This document shows positions 54,569-63,073 of a stretch of DNA of 64,000 bases, in pieces (position 1 is the first letter of the stretch; every line of letters starts with the position of its first letter). The position numbers were made by a program, and so were the translations under genes. A model generated the notes under the pieces. That model was not told the DNA's origin. It saw only the letters and a program-made list of their open reading frames with translations, and did no database searches. Origin of the DNA: Bog-473 sp963726135 (GTDB taxonomy: Bacteria > Actinomycetota > Acidimicrobiia > Acidimicrobiales > RAAP-2). Where the stretch lies: NCBI GenBank assembly GCA_963726135.1, contig CAVSBE010000006.1, positions 175,946-239,945 of the forward strand, written 5' to 3'.

Positions 54569-54916
54569 TCAACCGCCGAAGAACTCCTCGAACGCAGCCA
54601 GCGCCCGCGGCCCCCACACGGTGCCGGGACCGCCGTTCATGGAGATCGCCACGCCGATCATCTCGGTGACCTCCTCGGTGGTGGCCCCCTGCCGGGCCGC
54701 GCCCCGAGCGTGCGCAGCAATGCACCCGTCGCACTCGCGGGTGATGGCGATGGCGAGGGCGATGAGCTCCTTGGTCTTGGCCGTCAGAACTCCGTCGGCC
54801 ATGGCCGCGGCGCTGAGCGCGCTGTAAGCGGACATGACCCCGGGGATGGCCTCGCGCAGCGCCCGGTACGGCCCGCGCAGGTCGTCTTGCACCTGATGAA
54901 ACTGTTCGTGTGCCAT
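54569..54916 (-). CDS. Carboxymuconolactone decarboxylase/AhpD-like protein
   Basis: A 115-residue all-helical CMD-family protein with the redox motif CDGCIAAHARGA (CxxCxxxH), seen in AhpD-type thiol peroxidase partners. It would act in peroxide reduction or as a thiol-redox protein. The decarboxylase name is only a family label. ATG 54916 is taken; a longer frame upstream lacks homology. It is convergent with the P450 gene (13-base gap). Confidence 0.88.
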   Translation of the reverse strand: MAHEQFHQVQDDLRGPYRALREAIPGVMSAYSALSAAAMADGVLTAKTKELIALAIAITRECDGCIAAHARGAARQGATTEEVTEMIGVAISMNGGPGTVWGPRALAAFEEFFGG

Positions 54917-55005
54917 GGGTGCATGCTGGCACGCTGCAACGGGCCCCCACGGCGCGGCGCTCATGCTGCCGCACGGGCGGCGGCGGCCGAACCCGCCGGC
55001 AGCGG

Positions 55006-55614
55006 TCAGGTCCCCGCGTCGGTGCCGGCGGCCTTTGGCCCGCGCTGGCGGACGTCCTCGACGGCGGTCATGGCGTCGCGCAGGTCGCTGATCCAATCCG
55101 CCTCGTGCTCGCCGACCAGGCGCACGCACCAGGCCAGCGCCTCGCTCCGGCTGCGCGCCACGCCACCGTCGATCAGCGTGTCGAGGACACGACGGTCCCC
55201 CAGTCGCAGCCGCGTCATGACGGGGACTCCCGCCGTCGTAAAGAGGATCTTGGAGCCACCGCAGACGGCGCCCCACGAGACCGTCCGCCGGAAGGCGGGC
55301 TGCGCCTCGTCCGCGATGCGCATGCGCCCACCACGGGTCTCCTCGCGGAAGCCGCTGATCCGGGCCTGTTCGGCCACGCGCCGCTCGTCCTCGCCGGCCC
55401 CCTCGGGGAGTTGGGGCGGCGCCAGGGATCCCACGACCTGGATCTCGTCGGTGTCGATCTCGATGCTGGGACTGCCCACGAACCAGCCCTCGGGGACCCT
55501 GCCCGCAAACCACGCTCCGATCAACCGCTCCTGCTCCGGACCGGACGGGGGCGGCGTGGTCGTGCGCCGGCGTCCCCGCCGTGCTCCTCGGCCGGGGTCT
55601 TCCTGAGAGTTCAT
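55006..55614 (-). CDS. Ribbon-helix-helix protein with long N-terminal region
   Basis: A 202-residue protein. Residues about 1-130 include a disordered basic head, then a beta-rich part (GWFVGSPSIEIDTDEIQVVG) without recognised motif. From about residue 135 comes a ribbon-helix-helix fold: strand PVMTRLRLGD, helix RRVLDTLIDGG, turn VARSRSEALAWCVRLV, like the CopG/Arc class (RSRSEAL turn). It probably binds DNA as a dimer and controls its own gene through three 8-bp iterons that touch the start codon. ATG 55614. The N-terminal part could bind a ligand or partner protein. Confidence 0.7.
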   Translation of the reverse strand: MNSQEDPGRGARRGRRRTTTPPPSGPEQERLIGAWFAGRVPEGWFVGSPSIEIDTDEIQVVGSLAPPQLPEGAGEDERRVAEQARISGFREETRGGRMRIADEAQPAFRRTVSWGAVCGGSKILFTTAGVPVMTRLRLGDRRVLDTLIDGGVARSRSEALAWCVRLVGEHEADWISDLRDAMTAVEDVRQRGPKAAGTDAGT

Positions 55615-55635
55615 ATTACAAGATTACATCATTAC
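55615..55635 (-). promoter_or_regulatory. Three GTAAT iterons at 8-bp spacing, directly before the RHH start codon
   Basis: GTAAT on the minus strand occurs at 55615-55619, 55623-55627 and 55631-55635, exactly eight bases apart. TAATCT inside it fits a -10 box for a leaderless mRNA. Direct repeats of this kind are typical operators of ribbon-helix-helix repressors. Confidence 0.7.
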
Positions 55636-55664
55636 GGCGGGAGCGGCAAGGGGCTGCCACGCAT

Positions 55665-56165
55665 TCAGCGCAACGGCATCTTGAACCCGAGGTGCGAGGG
55701 GGTGAAACCGAGCCGCTCATAGAACCGGTGGGCGTCGCTGCGCACGAGATTCGAGCTGAGTTGCACCCGGTAGCAACCCAGCTCGCGCGCACGTTCGATG
55801 GCGGTGCGCACAAGGGCGCTGCCGATACCCGAGCTCCGGTGATCGGGGTGCACGTGCACCGACTCGATCTCGGCGCACAGGCCTCCCCTCCGCTGCAGGT
55901 GTCGGAACACGATCAGCTGGCAGACGCCCACCACCTCCCCGTCCCACACGGCGACCAGGACGGCGCCGTCCGTCGCGTCGATCTCGGCGAGGGCGGAGGC
56001 GTACACCCGCAGGTCCGCGGTGTCCTCGGCTCCGGCCGCCGCGCCGGGCACCGCACCGAGGGCCAGCACCTCCACGATGCGGCCCAGGTCGGACCCGGTG
56101 GCCTCGCGCATCACCGGGCTCGCAGTGGTCACGTTCGGTCGCCGGTCGTCGGGCACGCTGGCCAT
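55665..56165 (-). CDS. GNAT-family acetyltransferase
   Basis: A 166-residue GNAT protein. It has VLVAVWDGEVVGVCQLIVF, IESVHVHPDHRSSGIGSALV with the acetyl-CoA loop (Q/RxxGxG/A type), and the late YERLGFTPSHLGFKM. It acetylates an amine, with substrate unknown. ATG 56165 is chosen since the family fold starts there. It sits 17 bases after the ferredoxin stop and may be the last gene of the redox operon. Confidence 0.9.
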   Translation of the reverse strand: MASVPDDRRPNVTTASPVMREATGSDLGRIVEVLALGAVPGAAAGAEDTADLRVYASALAEIDATDGAVLVAVWDGEVVGVCQLIVFRHLQRRGGLCAEIESVHVHPDHRSSGIGSALVRTAIERARELGCYRVQLSSNLVRSDAHRFYERLGFTPSHLGFKMPLR

Positions 56166-56182
56166 TGTGGCGCCGCCAGCGC

Positions 56183-56392
56183 TCAGTGACCGCCCTTGCG
56201 CTCGCGCACCGTGATGGCACGGCGCGGGCAGTCCCGGGCGGCACGCTTCGCCGCATCCACCAGGTCTGGGGCGAGCGGCTTCCCGTCCACGATCGGATAG
56301 CCCCATTCGTCCAGGCTGATCGCCTCCGGCAAGAGCTCGGCGCAGTAGCCGTAGGCGTCGCAGGCGACCGGGTCGACGAGGATGCGGATCAT
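56183..56392 (-). CDS. Small [3Fe-4S]-type ferredoxin
   Basis: A 69-residue ferredoxin with only three likely cluster cysteines (VACDAYGYCAELLPE, then RDCPRRAITV), the pattern of actinobacterial [3Fe-4S] ferredoxins that serve P450s and other oxidoreductases. ATG 56392 overlaps the stop of the NuoF-like gene (ATGA). It is part of the flavin/Fe-S operon and should carry electrons to or from the NuoF-like protein. Confidence 0.9.
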   Translation of the reverse strand: MIRILVDPVACDAYGYCAELLPEAISLDEWGYPIVDGKPLAPDLVDAAKRAARDCPRRAITVRERKGGH

Positions 56393-57681
56393 CGCCGTGC
56401 CGCCGTGACCGGCTGGGGGAACCGCAGCTGCGATCGGCGGTTCCAGTGCGCACACGGGGCGCCGCCGGCGTGAGAGCTCACATCGGCCGCAAACACGCCG
56501 AGCGCGCTGCGCACGAGGTTGACCGCGCCATCGGGATGGCGGCAGGCACCTCGGCCCGCGACCTCTGCGAGCCTGCGGTCCAACCGGGCCCGCAGCCCGG
56601 GATCGACGTCCCCGCGGGCGAGCCGGGTCACGTCGTCGGCGATGGCGGGCAGCCCATAGACACACGGGCCGCACTGTCCTGCGCTCTGCCCCGCCAGGTA
56701 GTGCGCGATGCGGGCCGACTCCATCAGCCCGCAGGCCTCCAGGCCGAGCGCGATCACGATGCCCACGCCCGCGGTCGCACCGATGGAACGCAGCGACAAC
56801 GACGCGTACGGTGTCGTGAAGTGCCCTGGGCCGACCCAGGCGCCCCCGTAGCCTCCGACGAGGAGCGCCTGCGGCGAGCCGACCGGCGCCGCGCGGTTGA
56901 CGATGTCGATCAGCGGCGTGCCCCGGTCGACCTCCACCACGCCGGGGCGCTCGACCGCGCCCGAGATCGTGACGAGCGAGGTCCCGGGATCCTCCGCCAG
57001 CCCGTGGGTCCGGAAGGCGCCGGGCCCGGTCCGGGCGATCATGGCGACGTGCGCGAGGGTCTCTGCGTTGTGCACCAGCGCTCCCCTGCGGCCGATGCGC
57101 AGGGCTGTCCCCTTGTCGGGACGGAAGGAAGGCAGGGACTGGCCCGAGTCGACCCAGCGCGTCAACGCCGACTCCTCGCCGGCGACGAAGCGGTCGGGCG
57201 GCCGCGCCAGGGTTTCCCGAACCGGGGCACAGCCCGCGACGGTCCGCTCGGCCATCGCGGTCGAAACCGCCGCTGCGACGTGCTCCCTGCCCTCGGGCAC
57301 GCACACGACGACGCTCCGCGCGCCGCACGCTGCGGCCATCAGCTGGGCGCCGTCGAGCACCAGATGGGGCGACCTGATGAGGAGCAGCGCGTCCTTGTCG
57401 CTCGAGGGCTCACCCTCCATCGCGTTGACGACGATGGTGCCGCCCCTGCCGGCGGCGTGTGCGACGGCCAATTTGATGGCGGTCGGGAACCCGGCGCCAC
57501 CGCGGCCCGCCAAACCGGAGGACTCGAGCATCGACACGAAGGCTTCGCGCCAGCCCCGGGGCCCCGAGGGGGGCGGGAGAGGGACCGGGCCGAGCGTCGC
57601 CACGTGGCCTGCCAGGTCGGTCGGATGGCCGAGGAGCCGGTAGCGGCCCGTCACGGGGATGGTCCCGCTCGCGCTAGACAC
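56389..57681 (-). CDS. NuoF-like NADH/ferredoxin flavo-iron-sulfur oxidoreductase
   Basis: A 430-residue soluble protein with the 51-kDa complex I subunit fold. It has the glycine-rich FMN/NADH region SSGLAGRGGAGFPTAIKL and NAMEGEPSSDKDALL, the SLBB part, and a C-terminal Fe-S segment GQCGPCVYGLPAIADD with GRGACRHPDGA. The cysteine set (CxxC plus one) is smaller than in NuoF, as in relatives found next to ferric-reductase-like genes. GTG 57681 overlaps the membrane-protein stop by eight bases. It probably accepts electrons from NAD(P)H or ferredoxin and passes them to the membrane cytochrome. Confidence 0.87.
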   Translation of the reverse strand: MSSASGTIPVTGRYRLLGHPTDLAGHVATLGPVPLPPPSGPRGWREAFVSMLESSGLAGRGGAGFPTAIKLAVAHAAGRGGTIVVNAMEGEPSSDKDALLLIRSPHLVLDGAQLMAAACGARSVVVCVPEGREHVAAAVSTAMAERTVAGCAPVRETLARPPDRFVAGEESALTRWVDSGQSLPSFRPDKGTALRIGRRGALVHNAETLAHVAMIARTGPGAFRTHGLAEDPGTSLVTISGAVERPGVVEVDRGTPLIDIVNRAAPVGSPQALLVGGYGGAWVGPGHFTTPYASLSLRSIGATAGVGIVIALGLEACGLMESARIAHYLAGQSAGQCGPCVYGLPAIADDVTRLARGDVDPGLRARLDRRLAEVAGRGACRHPDGAVNLVRSALGVFAADVSSHAGGAPCAHWNRRSQLRFPQPVTAARR

Positions 57682-58297
57682 GGCGCGACCCTGCCGCTTC
57701 GCGGCCAGCGGGCGCGAGGTGCTTGGGCGGCACACCCGGAACCGACGCACGCGCCGTCCTTGCCGAGACCTGACGGGAAGCGACCCGGAGCCGCCACAGG
57801 AGGGCGGCGGCGACGGAGGCGACGCATGCGATGCCCAGCGCGATCACCCAGTGTTCGCCGGCGTCCGTGCCCATCCCGAAGGAGTGGGCCAGGGCGACCG
57901 GCCAGCTGAGGTACGCCAGCCAGTGGACGGCTCGCCAGGCTCCGGGGCGCATCCGGGCCCGGAGCAGGCTGGTCACGAACACCGCGATCATCAGGTCGAG
58001 CGCGACGGCGCCGACGCCGACCCAGAGCCGCCCGTACGTCGAGACGAACGGGACGACGACGGAAGCCCAGCTGATGGTGACGAAGGTGTCGAGCACACTG
58101 GTCACGACGTGGATCCCGAGGAAGACCACGGCGATCATGGAGATGCGGCGGTGCATCTCTTGCTGCGCGAAGCCGGGCCAGTTCCGGGCCCGGGCGCGGG
58201 TGGTGGTCATCAGGCCCAGCACCATGGTCAAGGTGAGGAGGATCAGGGCCATGATGCCGCTGGCCCGTGTGGCGTACCAGAGCCAGGTCGAGCTCAT
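57674..58297 (-). CDS. Ferric-reductase-like transmembrane cytochrome
   Basis: A 207-residue membrane protein with about six helices. His residues in QEMHRRISMIAVVFLGIHV and in AVHWLAYLSWPVALAHSFG lie at the positions of haem-ligating pairs in ferric-reductase/YedZ-like proteins. It would carry electrons across the membrane. ATG 58297 overlaps the ApbE stop (ATGA), and its own stop overlaps the NuoF-like start. The short C-terminal tail is cytoplasmic and basic. Confidence 0.85.
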   Translation of the reverse strand: MSSTWLWYATRASGIMALILLTLTMVLGLMTTTRARARNWPGFAQQEMHRRISMIAVVFLGIHVVTSVLDTFVTISWASVVVPFVSTYGRLWVGVGAVALDLMIAVFVTSLLRARMRPGAWRAVHWLAYLSWPVALAHSFGMGTDAGEHWVIALGIACVASVAAALLWRLRVASRQVSARTARASVPGVPPKHLAPAGREAAGSRRV

Positions 58298-59244
58298 GGC
58301 GCCTCCTCCTGGGGCCACCCGTTGACCGCGAAGACCTCCCCGTCGAAGCGGACGAGGCGCACGGCCTGCTCGAAGCCGGCCAGCTTGTCCAGCGCCTGTT
58401 CGCCCCACACGATGGCGGCGGTCGTCACGACGTTGGCCTCGACGCAGCTGCGGCCGGTGGCCGAGACCATGACCCAGTACGGCTCGACGCAGTCCCCTGT
58501 CCGGGGGTCCACGATGTGGTGGACGTGGCGGTCACCCGTCCTCCAAGCCCTCACCGAGGTGGCCGAGCTGGCGAGGCCTCCGCGCGTGATCGCCACCACC
58601 TGGTCGACCTGCGCAGCGGGTGTGGACGACTCGCGGGCGATGCCGATGGCCCACCCGCCGGCCGGCGCCGGCCCGGCGACGGCGACGTCGCCACCGAGGC
58701 TGACCAGGGCGCCGTCGCCGATCGTCCCAGCGATGCGCGCGGCGGCCCGGTCGGCTGCCAGCGCCTTTGCGGTCGAACCCAGGTCGAGCCGGACACCGTG
58801 CGGGATGCGCACGCTCCGGTCACGGGGATCGAGCTGCACATGGGCGTAGCCCGCCACCGTCCCGAGCGCCCGGGTTGGGGCCGCCGGCCGGGCCTGGACC
58901 TCGTCGAGGTCGGCGTCATAGCCGAGTGCGGCGATGGCATTGCCAATGGTGGGGTCGACCGCGCCTCCGGTGCGTTCGGCCGCGAGGAGGGCGACGTCCA
59001 GCGCCTCGAAGAGCAACTCCCCCACCTTCACGGTGTGCCCGGCGTTGTCGTGCACCATCTGCAGCTCCGAGTCCGCCCGGAACCGGCTGCAGGCCAGGTC
59101 GATCGCCTCGAGCTCGCCGGCCAACGTTCGCCCGGCGATGTCGACGGCCGCGACGTCGGGCACGACGACGGTCGCAGTGGTCCCGATGGCGCGAAAGGAC
59201 CGGGAGGCCAACAGCGGGTCGGGGGTGCCGGCTGCACGGGTCAT
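58294..59244 (-). CDS. apbE: FAD:protein FMN transferase (ApbE family)
   Basis: A 316-residue flavinyltransferase that attaches FMN to Thr/Ser of exported flavoproteins. It has GGAVDPTIGNAIAALGYD, LDLGSTAKALAADRAA with the FAD-binding Lys, LVSLGGDVAVAG and a late HHIVDPRTG. No signal peptide or lipobox is seen, unlike many Gram-negative ApbEs. ATG 59244 overlaps the stop of the preceding small secreted gene. No FMN-binding target protein with the usual S/T-G-A-T motif was found in the window. Confidence 0.92.
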   Translation of the reverse strand: MTRAAGTPDPLLASRSFRAIGTTATVVVPDVAAVDIAGRTLAGELEAIDLACSRFRADSELQMVHDNAGHTVKVGELLFEALDVALLAAERTGGAVDPTIGNAIAALGYDADLDEVQARPAAPTRALGTVAGYAHVQLDPRDRSVRIPHGVRLDLGSTAKALAADRAAARIAGTIGDGALVSLGGDVAVAGPAPAGGWAIGIARESSTPAAQVDQVVAITRGGLASSATSVRAWRTGDRHVHHIVDPRTGDCVEPYWVMVSATGRSCVEANVVTTAAIVWGEQALDKLAGFEQAVRLVRFDGEVFAVNGWPQEEAP

Positions 59245-59565
59245 GCCGACGACCCACCGGAGGTGACGACAGGCGTGGTCGTCGTGGTCGTCGGCGACGA
59301 ACCTCCGGAATTGCCGGTCGTGCCGGTGTTGCCCGACGAGCTGCTGGACGTCGTCGCCGGAGCCCGACGACGTGCCGGTCGTCCCCGAGGTTCCGGAGTG
59401 TGACGACGACGTGCTGCCCGCGCCGGGGTGGGCGTGGGCGACGGCGATCCCGATGGCTGCGGCCACTCCGGCGGCGGAAATGACCGCCCCTCGCGTGAGG
59501 TTGCGCAGCCTGGTCTGCGTCTTGTACCGGTTCTGGGGTGTGTGGCGCTGACGATTCTGTGTCAT
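59241..59565 (-). CDS. Small exported Ser/Thr/Gly-rich protein (frameshifted), position of the FMN-binding partner
   Basis: From ATG 59565 the frame has a basic head, a transmembrane/signal helix (GAVISAAGVAAAIGIAVAHA), then Ser/Thr/Gly linker. It breaks near 59350 and resumes in another frame as SSGNTGTTGNSGGSSPTTTT, ending VVTSGGSSA with a stop that overlaps ApbE (ATGA). One extra base explains the break. Actinobacterial operons of this kind usually encode here a helix plus linker followed by an FMN_bind domain; that domain is absent. The product may be a truncated anchor or an unrelated small exported protein. Confidence 0.65.
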
Positions 59566-59744
59566 GTGGTGCGAGAGCCTCTGTTTCGGGGGACGTCGCA
59601 ATCCCACCATCCGCGGATCGACACTGTCGCAAGGCCCGCTGTGGGTGTCCTGTGACATTGTTCCCGTCCACGGGCGCGGTGACCCGGCGGGCCCCGCTAC
59701 GATCGCCCGCGCCAGGCCGGGTGGCACGCAGACAAGGGGAGATG

Positions 59745-60716
59745 ATGTCGCAGGTCAACACCGTGCGAGGACCGGTCGACGGAGGCCTCCTGGGCCGCAC
59801 CCTCATGCACGAGCACATCTTCGTCCTGAGCCCGGAGATCGAAAAACCCGCGGCCGAATGGGACGAGTCGGCCGAGGTGGCGCGTGCCGTGACCAAGTTG
59901 CACGAGCTCAAGGAGAGCGGGATCGACACGCTGGTCGATCTGACCGTCGTCGGACTGGGCCGGTACATCCCCCGGGTGGCGGACATCGCCGCGCAGGTGC
60001 CGGAGATGAATGTCGTCGTGGCGACCGGGGTCTACACCTACAACGAGGTGCCGATGTACTTCCACTTCCGGGGTCCGGGGACGGTCATGGGCGGTCCCGA
60101 GCCCATGGTCGACCTCTTCGTTCGCGAGATCCGCGAGGGGATCGGGGACACCGGTGTGCGGGCGGGCATCCTGAAGTGCGCCTCGGATCGTCCGGGGATC
60201 ACTCCGGGGGTCGAACGCGTGCTTCGGGCCGTCGCCCAGGCGCACCGGGCGACGGGCGTGCCGATCACGACGCACACCCCGACGCCTCCAGAGCCGTGGG
60301 GGCTCGAACAGCAGCGCATCTTCGCCGAGGAGGGCGTCGACCTGACGCGGGTCGTCATCGGCCACAGCGGCGGCACGGTCAACACGGACTACCACCTGAG
60401 CCTCATCGACAACGGCTCGTATCTCGGCTTCGATCATTTCGGTTTGCCCGGCATCACCCTGGAGGAACGGGTTGACGCCGTCGCGCGCCTGTGTGCTCGT
60501 GGCTACGCGGAGCGGATCGTGCTCTCGCACGACGCCATGTGCTTCGTCGACTGGTTCCCACGCGCCGTGATGGACGCGTCGCAGACGTGGCGCTGGACCT
60601 ACATCTCCGATGAGGTGCTCCCGGTCATGCGCGAGCGCGGCGTCAGCGAGAGCGAGATCGGGTTGATGCTGGTCGAGAACCCCCGTACCATCCTCGAAGG
60701 CGGCGCCCCCTACTGA
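59745..60716 (+). CDS. Phosphotriesterase-family amidohydrolase (lactonase-like)
   Basis: A 323-residue TIM-barrel metallohydrolase. It has the HxH pair in TLMHEHIF, bridging Lys in AGILKCASD, His in ITTHTPTPP and VIGHSGGT, and the Asp in VLSHDAMC, all expected for the binuclear PTE family. Actinobacterial members mostly hydrolyse lactones. ATG 59745 (or 59742) follows AAGGGGAG. It heads a plus-strand cluster with a CoA ligase and an enoyl-CoA hydratase, suggesting degradation of a lactone-bearing compound. A TACGAT box lies at 59698-59703. Confidence 0.92.
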   Translation: MSQVNTVRGPVDGGLLGRTLMHEHIFVLSPEIEKPAAEWDESAEVARAVTKLHELKESGIDTLVDLTVVGLGRYIPRVADIAAQVPEMNVVVATGVYTYNEVPMYFHFRGPGTVMGGPEPMVDLFVREIREGIGDTGVRAGILKCASDRPGITPGVERVLRAVAQAHRATGVPITTHTPTPPEPWGLEQQRIFAEEGVDLTRVVIGHSGGTVNTDYHLSLIDNGSYLGFDHFGLPGITLEERVDAVARLCARGYAERIVLSHDAMCFVDWFPRAVMDASQTWRWTYISDEVLPVMRERGVSESEIGLMLVENPRTILEGGAPY

Positions 60717-60735
60717 TGGCCCCGAACGTGCCCGG

Positions 60736-62229
60736 ATGACGCTGCTCCAGACGGAGTTGCTGGCCGAGCTCTCCCGGGAGTTCCCGAATGCGGTCGCGTG
60801 GCGGAACCTGGCCGACGGGTCCGAGATCACCGTGGACCAGTGGCACCGGCGCTCGAACCGCCTGGCCCGTGGCCTCATGGAACGCGGGTTCAGTCGTGGC
60901 GACCGCGTCGGGCTGCTCATCGGCCACGAGGAGCCCCTCGAATGGCTCGTGTCCTACGTGGCGATCCACAAGGCGGGAGCGGTGGCCGTGCCGCTCCTGA
61001 GCAGGCTGGGACCGTCCGAGTTGGCCCGGATCCTCTCCCACGCGGGCGTAGCAGTCGCGCTGTGCAGCGATGTCCAGGCGGAGGTTCGGGCCGCGGTGCC
61101 GACCGTGTTCTGCACTGCGGCCGGCGACTCCGCCCGCTGGGGTGACCTCCTCGCACCCGACGACAGTGATGTGCAGGAGGAGATCGGCCCGGAAGACGTC
61201 GCCGACATCATGTACACCTCGGGTACCACGGGGCAGCCCAAGGGGGTCGTGGTGCGGCACGGCGGGCTCTCGACCGTGGAGCACGTCCCATCGGCGTGGT
61301 TGGGTCTCGGGTTCATCTCGTGCTCGCCTTTTGCCACGACCAGCGGTTCGCTCCTCGTCTGCGGTCCCATGCGCGGTGGCCTGAGCGGTTGGTTCCTCCC
61401 CCGATTCGACCCCGAACGCTGGATCGCCACCGTTGAACACGACCGTCCGGTCGCGGGCTTCCTCGTGCCGGCCATGGTCGAGCTCATCGTCGGCTCCCCC
61501 CGGTTCGAGACGGCGGACCTGTCGAGCCTGGCCGTCGTCAACATCGGCAGTGCGCCCATCGCCGATGCGACCCTGCGGCGCTTCGGTGCCGGGCTTCCGG
61601 CAGCTGAGATCCTGTGCGGGTACGGGATGACGGAATTCGGCGCCGTCACCGCCATGCCGATGGGGGACGGTGGGAAGCATCTCGGGTCCGTCGGCGTGCC
61701 CTTGCCCGGAGTCGAGCTCCGGATCGTCGGCCCGGGCGGCGCGACGCTGCCACCGGGTGTGGCCGGGCAGGTGGCCATCGGCGGGGCGCGACGCCCCCGG
61801 GCGTACCTCGGCGACCCCGACGAGCGCGACCAAACCTGGGTCGACGGGTGGCTCATGAGCGGCGACCTCGGCTATGTCGATGCAGACGGCCACCTCTGGA
61901 TCGTGGGCAGGCAGAGGGAGATGATCATCCGTGGTGGCCACAACGTGGTCCCCGGTGAGGTGGAGAGCCTGCTCTTCGAACATCCGGCGGTGGCCGAGGC
62001 GGCCGTGGCGGGGGTGGCACATCCGGTTCTCGGCCAGGATGTCGCCGCGTGGGTGGTGCTTCGCCGGCCTGCGTCCGTCGACGAGCTGCGTTCGTTCCTC
62101 CTCGCTCGACTGGCCGACTTCAAGGTGCCGCGCCGGATTACCGTGGTCGACGCGCTCCCGCGCAACGAGAGCGGCAAGGTCCTGAAGTCCCAACTCGGGG
62201 TGCAGGGAGAACCGAGGAGCGCACAGTGA
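60736..62229 (+). CDS. Acyl-CoA synthetase (AMP-forming)
   Basis: A 497-residue ANL-superfamily ligase. It has the P-loop IMYTSGTTGQPKGVV near residue 156, A5 GYGMTEFGAVTAMP, A7/A8 SGDLGYVDADGHLWIVGRQR with HNVVPGEVE, and the A10 Lys in ESGKVLKSQ. It activates a carboxylic acid to its CoA ester. Substrate unknown. ATG 60736 starts 20 bases after the lactonase gene; the stop overlaps the hydratase GTG. Complete and of normal length. Confidence 0.94.
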   Translation: MTLLQTELLAELSREFPNAVAWRNLADGSEITVDQWHRRSNRLARGLMERGFSRGDRVGLLIGHEEPLEWLVSYVAIHKAGAVAVPLLSRLGPSELARILSHAGVAVALCSDVQAEVRAAVPTVFCTAAGDSARWGDLLAPDDSDVQEEIGPEDVADIMYTSGTTGQPKGVVVRHGGLSTVEHVPSAWLGLGFISCSPFATTSGSLLVCGPMRGGLSGWFLPRFDPERWIATVEHDRPVAGFLVPAMVELIVGSPRFETADLSSLAVVNIGSAPIADATLRRFGAGLPAAEILCGYGMTEFGAVTAMPMGDGGKHLGSVGVPLPGVELRIVGPGGATLPPGVAGQVAIGGARRPRAYLGDPDERDQTWVDGWLMSGDLGYVDADGHLWIVGRQREMIIRGGHNVVPGEVESLLFEHPAVAEAAVAGVAHPVLGQDVAAWVVLRRPASVDELRSFLLARLADFKVPRRITVVDALPRNESGKVLKSQLGVQGEPRSAQ

Positions 62230-63068
62230 CGGCGAACTTCACCACCCTGACCGTCGAGGAGATCGGGCGGGTGCGGCGCCTGACGCTGAACCGGCCGGAT
62301 CACCACAACCCGCTCACGCCGCGCTGCATCCGGGAGATCCTCCTGGCCGTCGAGCGGGCGGAGGCCGATGCGGCCGCCAGCGTGATCATCATCCGCAGCA
62401 CGGGAAGGTCCTTCTCGTCGGGTTACGGCTTCATCGCCGAGGACACCGACCCGGGTGACTTCCCGCAGCACACGTCGATCGAAGGCGACGTGTCGGCCAT
62501 GCTGGCTCTGGCCGAGGGGTGGGGGCGCGTCTGGGACTGCGCCATCCCGGTCATCGCGCAGGTCCAGGGGAACTGCCTGGCGGGTGGGACCGACCTCGCG
62601 CTGCACTGTGACCTGATCGTCGCGGCCGACGACGCCCGGATCGGCTTCCCGCCGGTGCGCTCCATGGGGGTGCCCCCGACCAACATGTGGCTCTATCACC
62701 TCGGCCCGCAGTGGACCAAGCGCCTTGTGCTCACCGGCGACACGCTCACGGGATCCGAGGCCAGGGACATCGGGCTGGTGGTCGCCACCGCGCCGTCCGC
62801 TGCCCTCGACGGCGTCGTCCTCGAGCTGGCACAGCGGATGGCACTCATCGGACGGGATCTGCTGGTCGCCAACAAGAGAGTCGTGAACACCGGGGTCGAG
62901 CTGATGGGGCGCTCGCAGCTCCAGCGCTTCGCAGCCCTCAATGACGCCATCGGGCACCGGGCGCCGGAGGCGAAGGCCTTCACGCAGCGGATCGCCGACG
63001 TCGGGCTCAGCCAGGCCGTCCGGGAACGTGACACAGCGTTCGACGCGGCGCCCCAAGCGGCCGACTGA
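62226..63068 (+). CDS. Enoyl-CoA hydratase/isomerase family protein
   Basis: A 280-residue crotonase. It has RLTLNRPDHHNPLTPRCIRE, the first oxyanion-hole part SFSSGYGFIAED, and NCLAGGTDLALHCDLIVAAD. The catalytic Glu of typical hydratases (GGCE/GGLE) is Asp or absent here (GGTD), so the reaction may be isomerisation, hydrolysis or another crotonase chemistry. GTG 62226 overlaps the ligase stop (GTGA), so both act on the same CoA ester. Confidence 0.9.
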   Translation: MTANFTTLTVEEIGRVRRLTLNRPDHHNPLTPRCIREILLAVERAEADAAASVIIIRSTGRSFSSGYGFIAEDTDPGDFPQHTSIEGDVSAMLALAEGWGRVWDCAIPVIAQVQGNCLAGGTDLALHCDLIVAADDARIGFPPVRSMGVPPTNMWLYHLGPQWTKRLVLTGDTLTGSEARDIGLVVATAPSAALDGVVLELAQRMALIGRDLLVANKRVVNTGVELMGRSQLQRFAALNDAIGHRAPEAKAFTQRIADVGLSQAVRERDTAFDAAPQAAD

Positions 63069-63073
63069 GCGGC

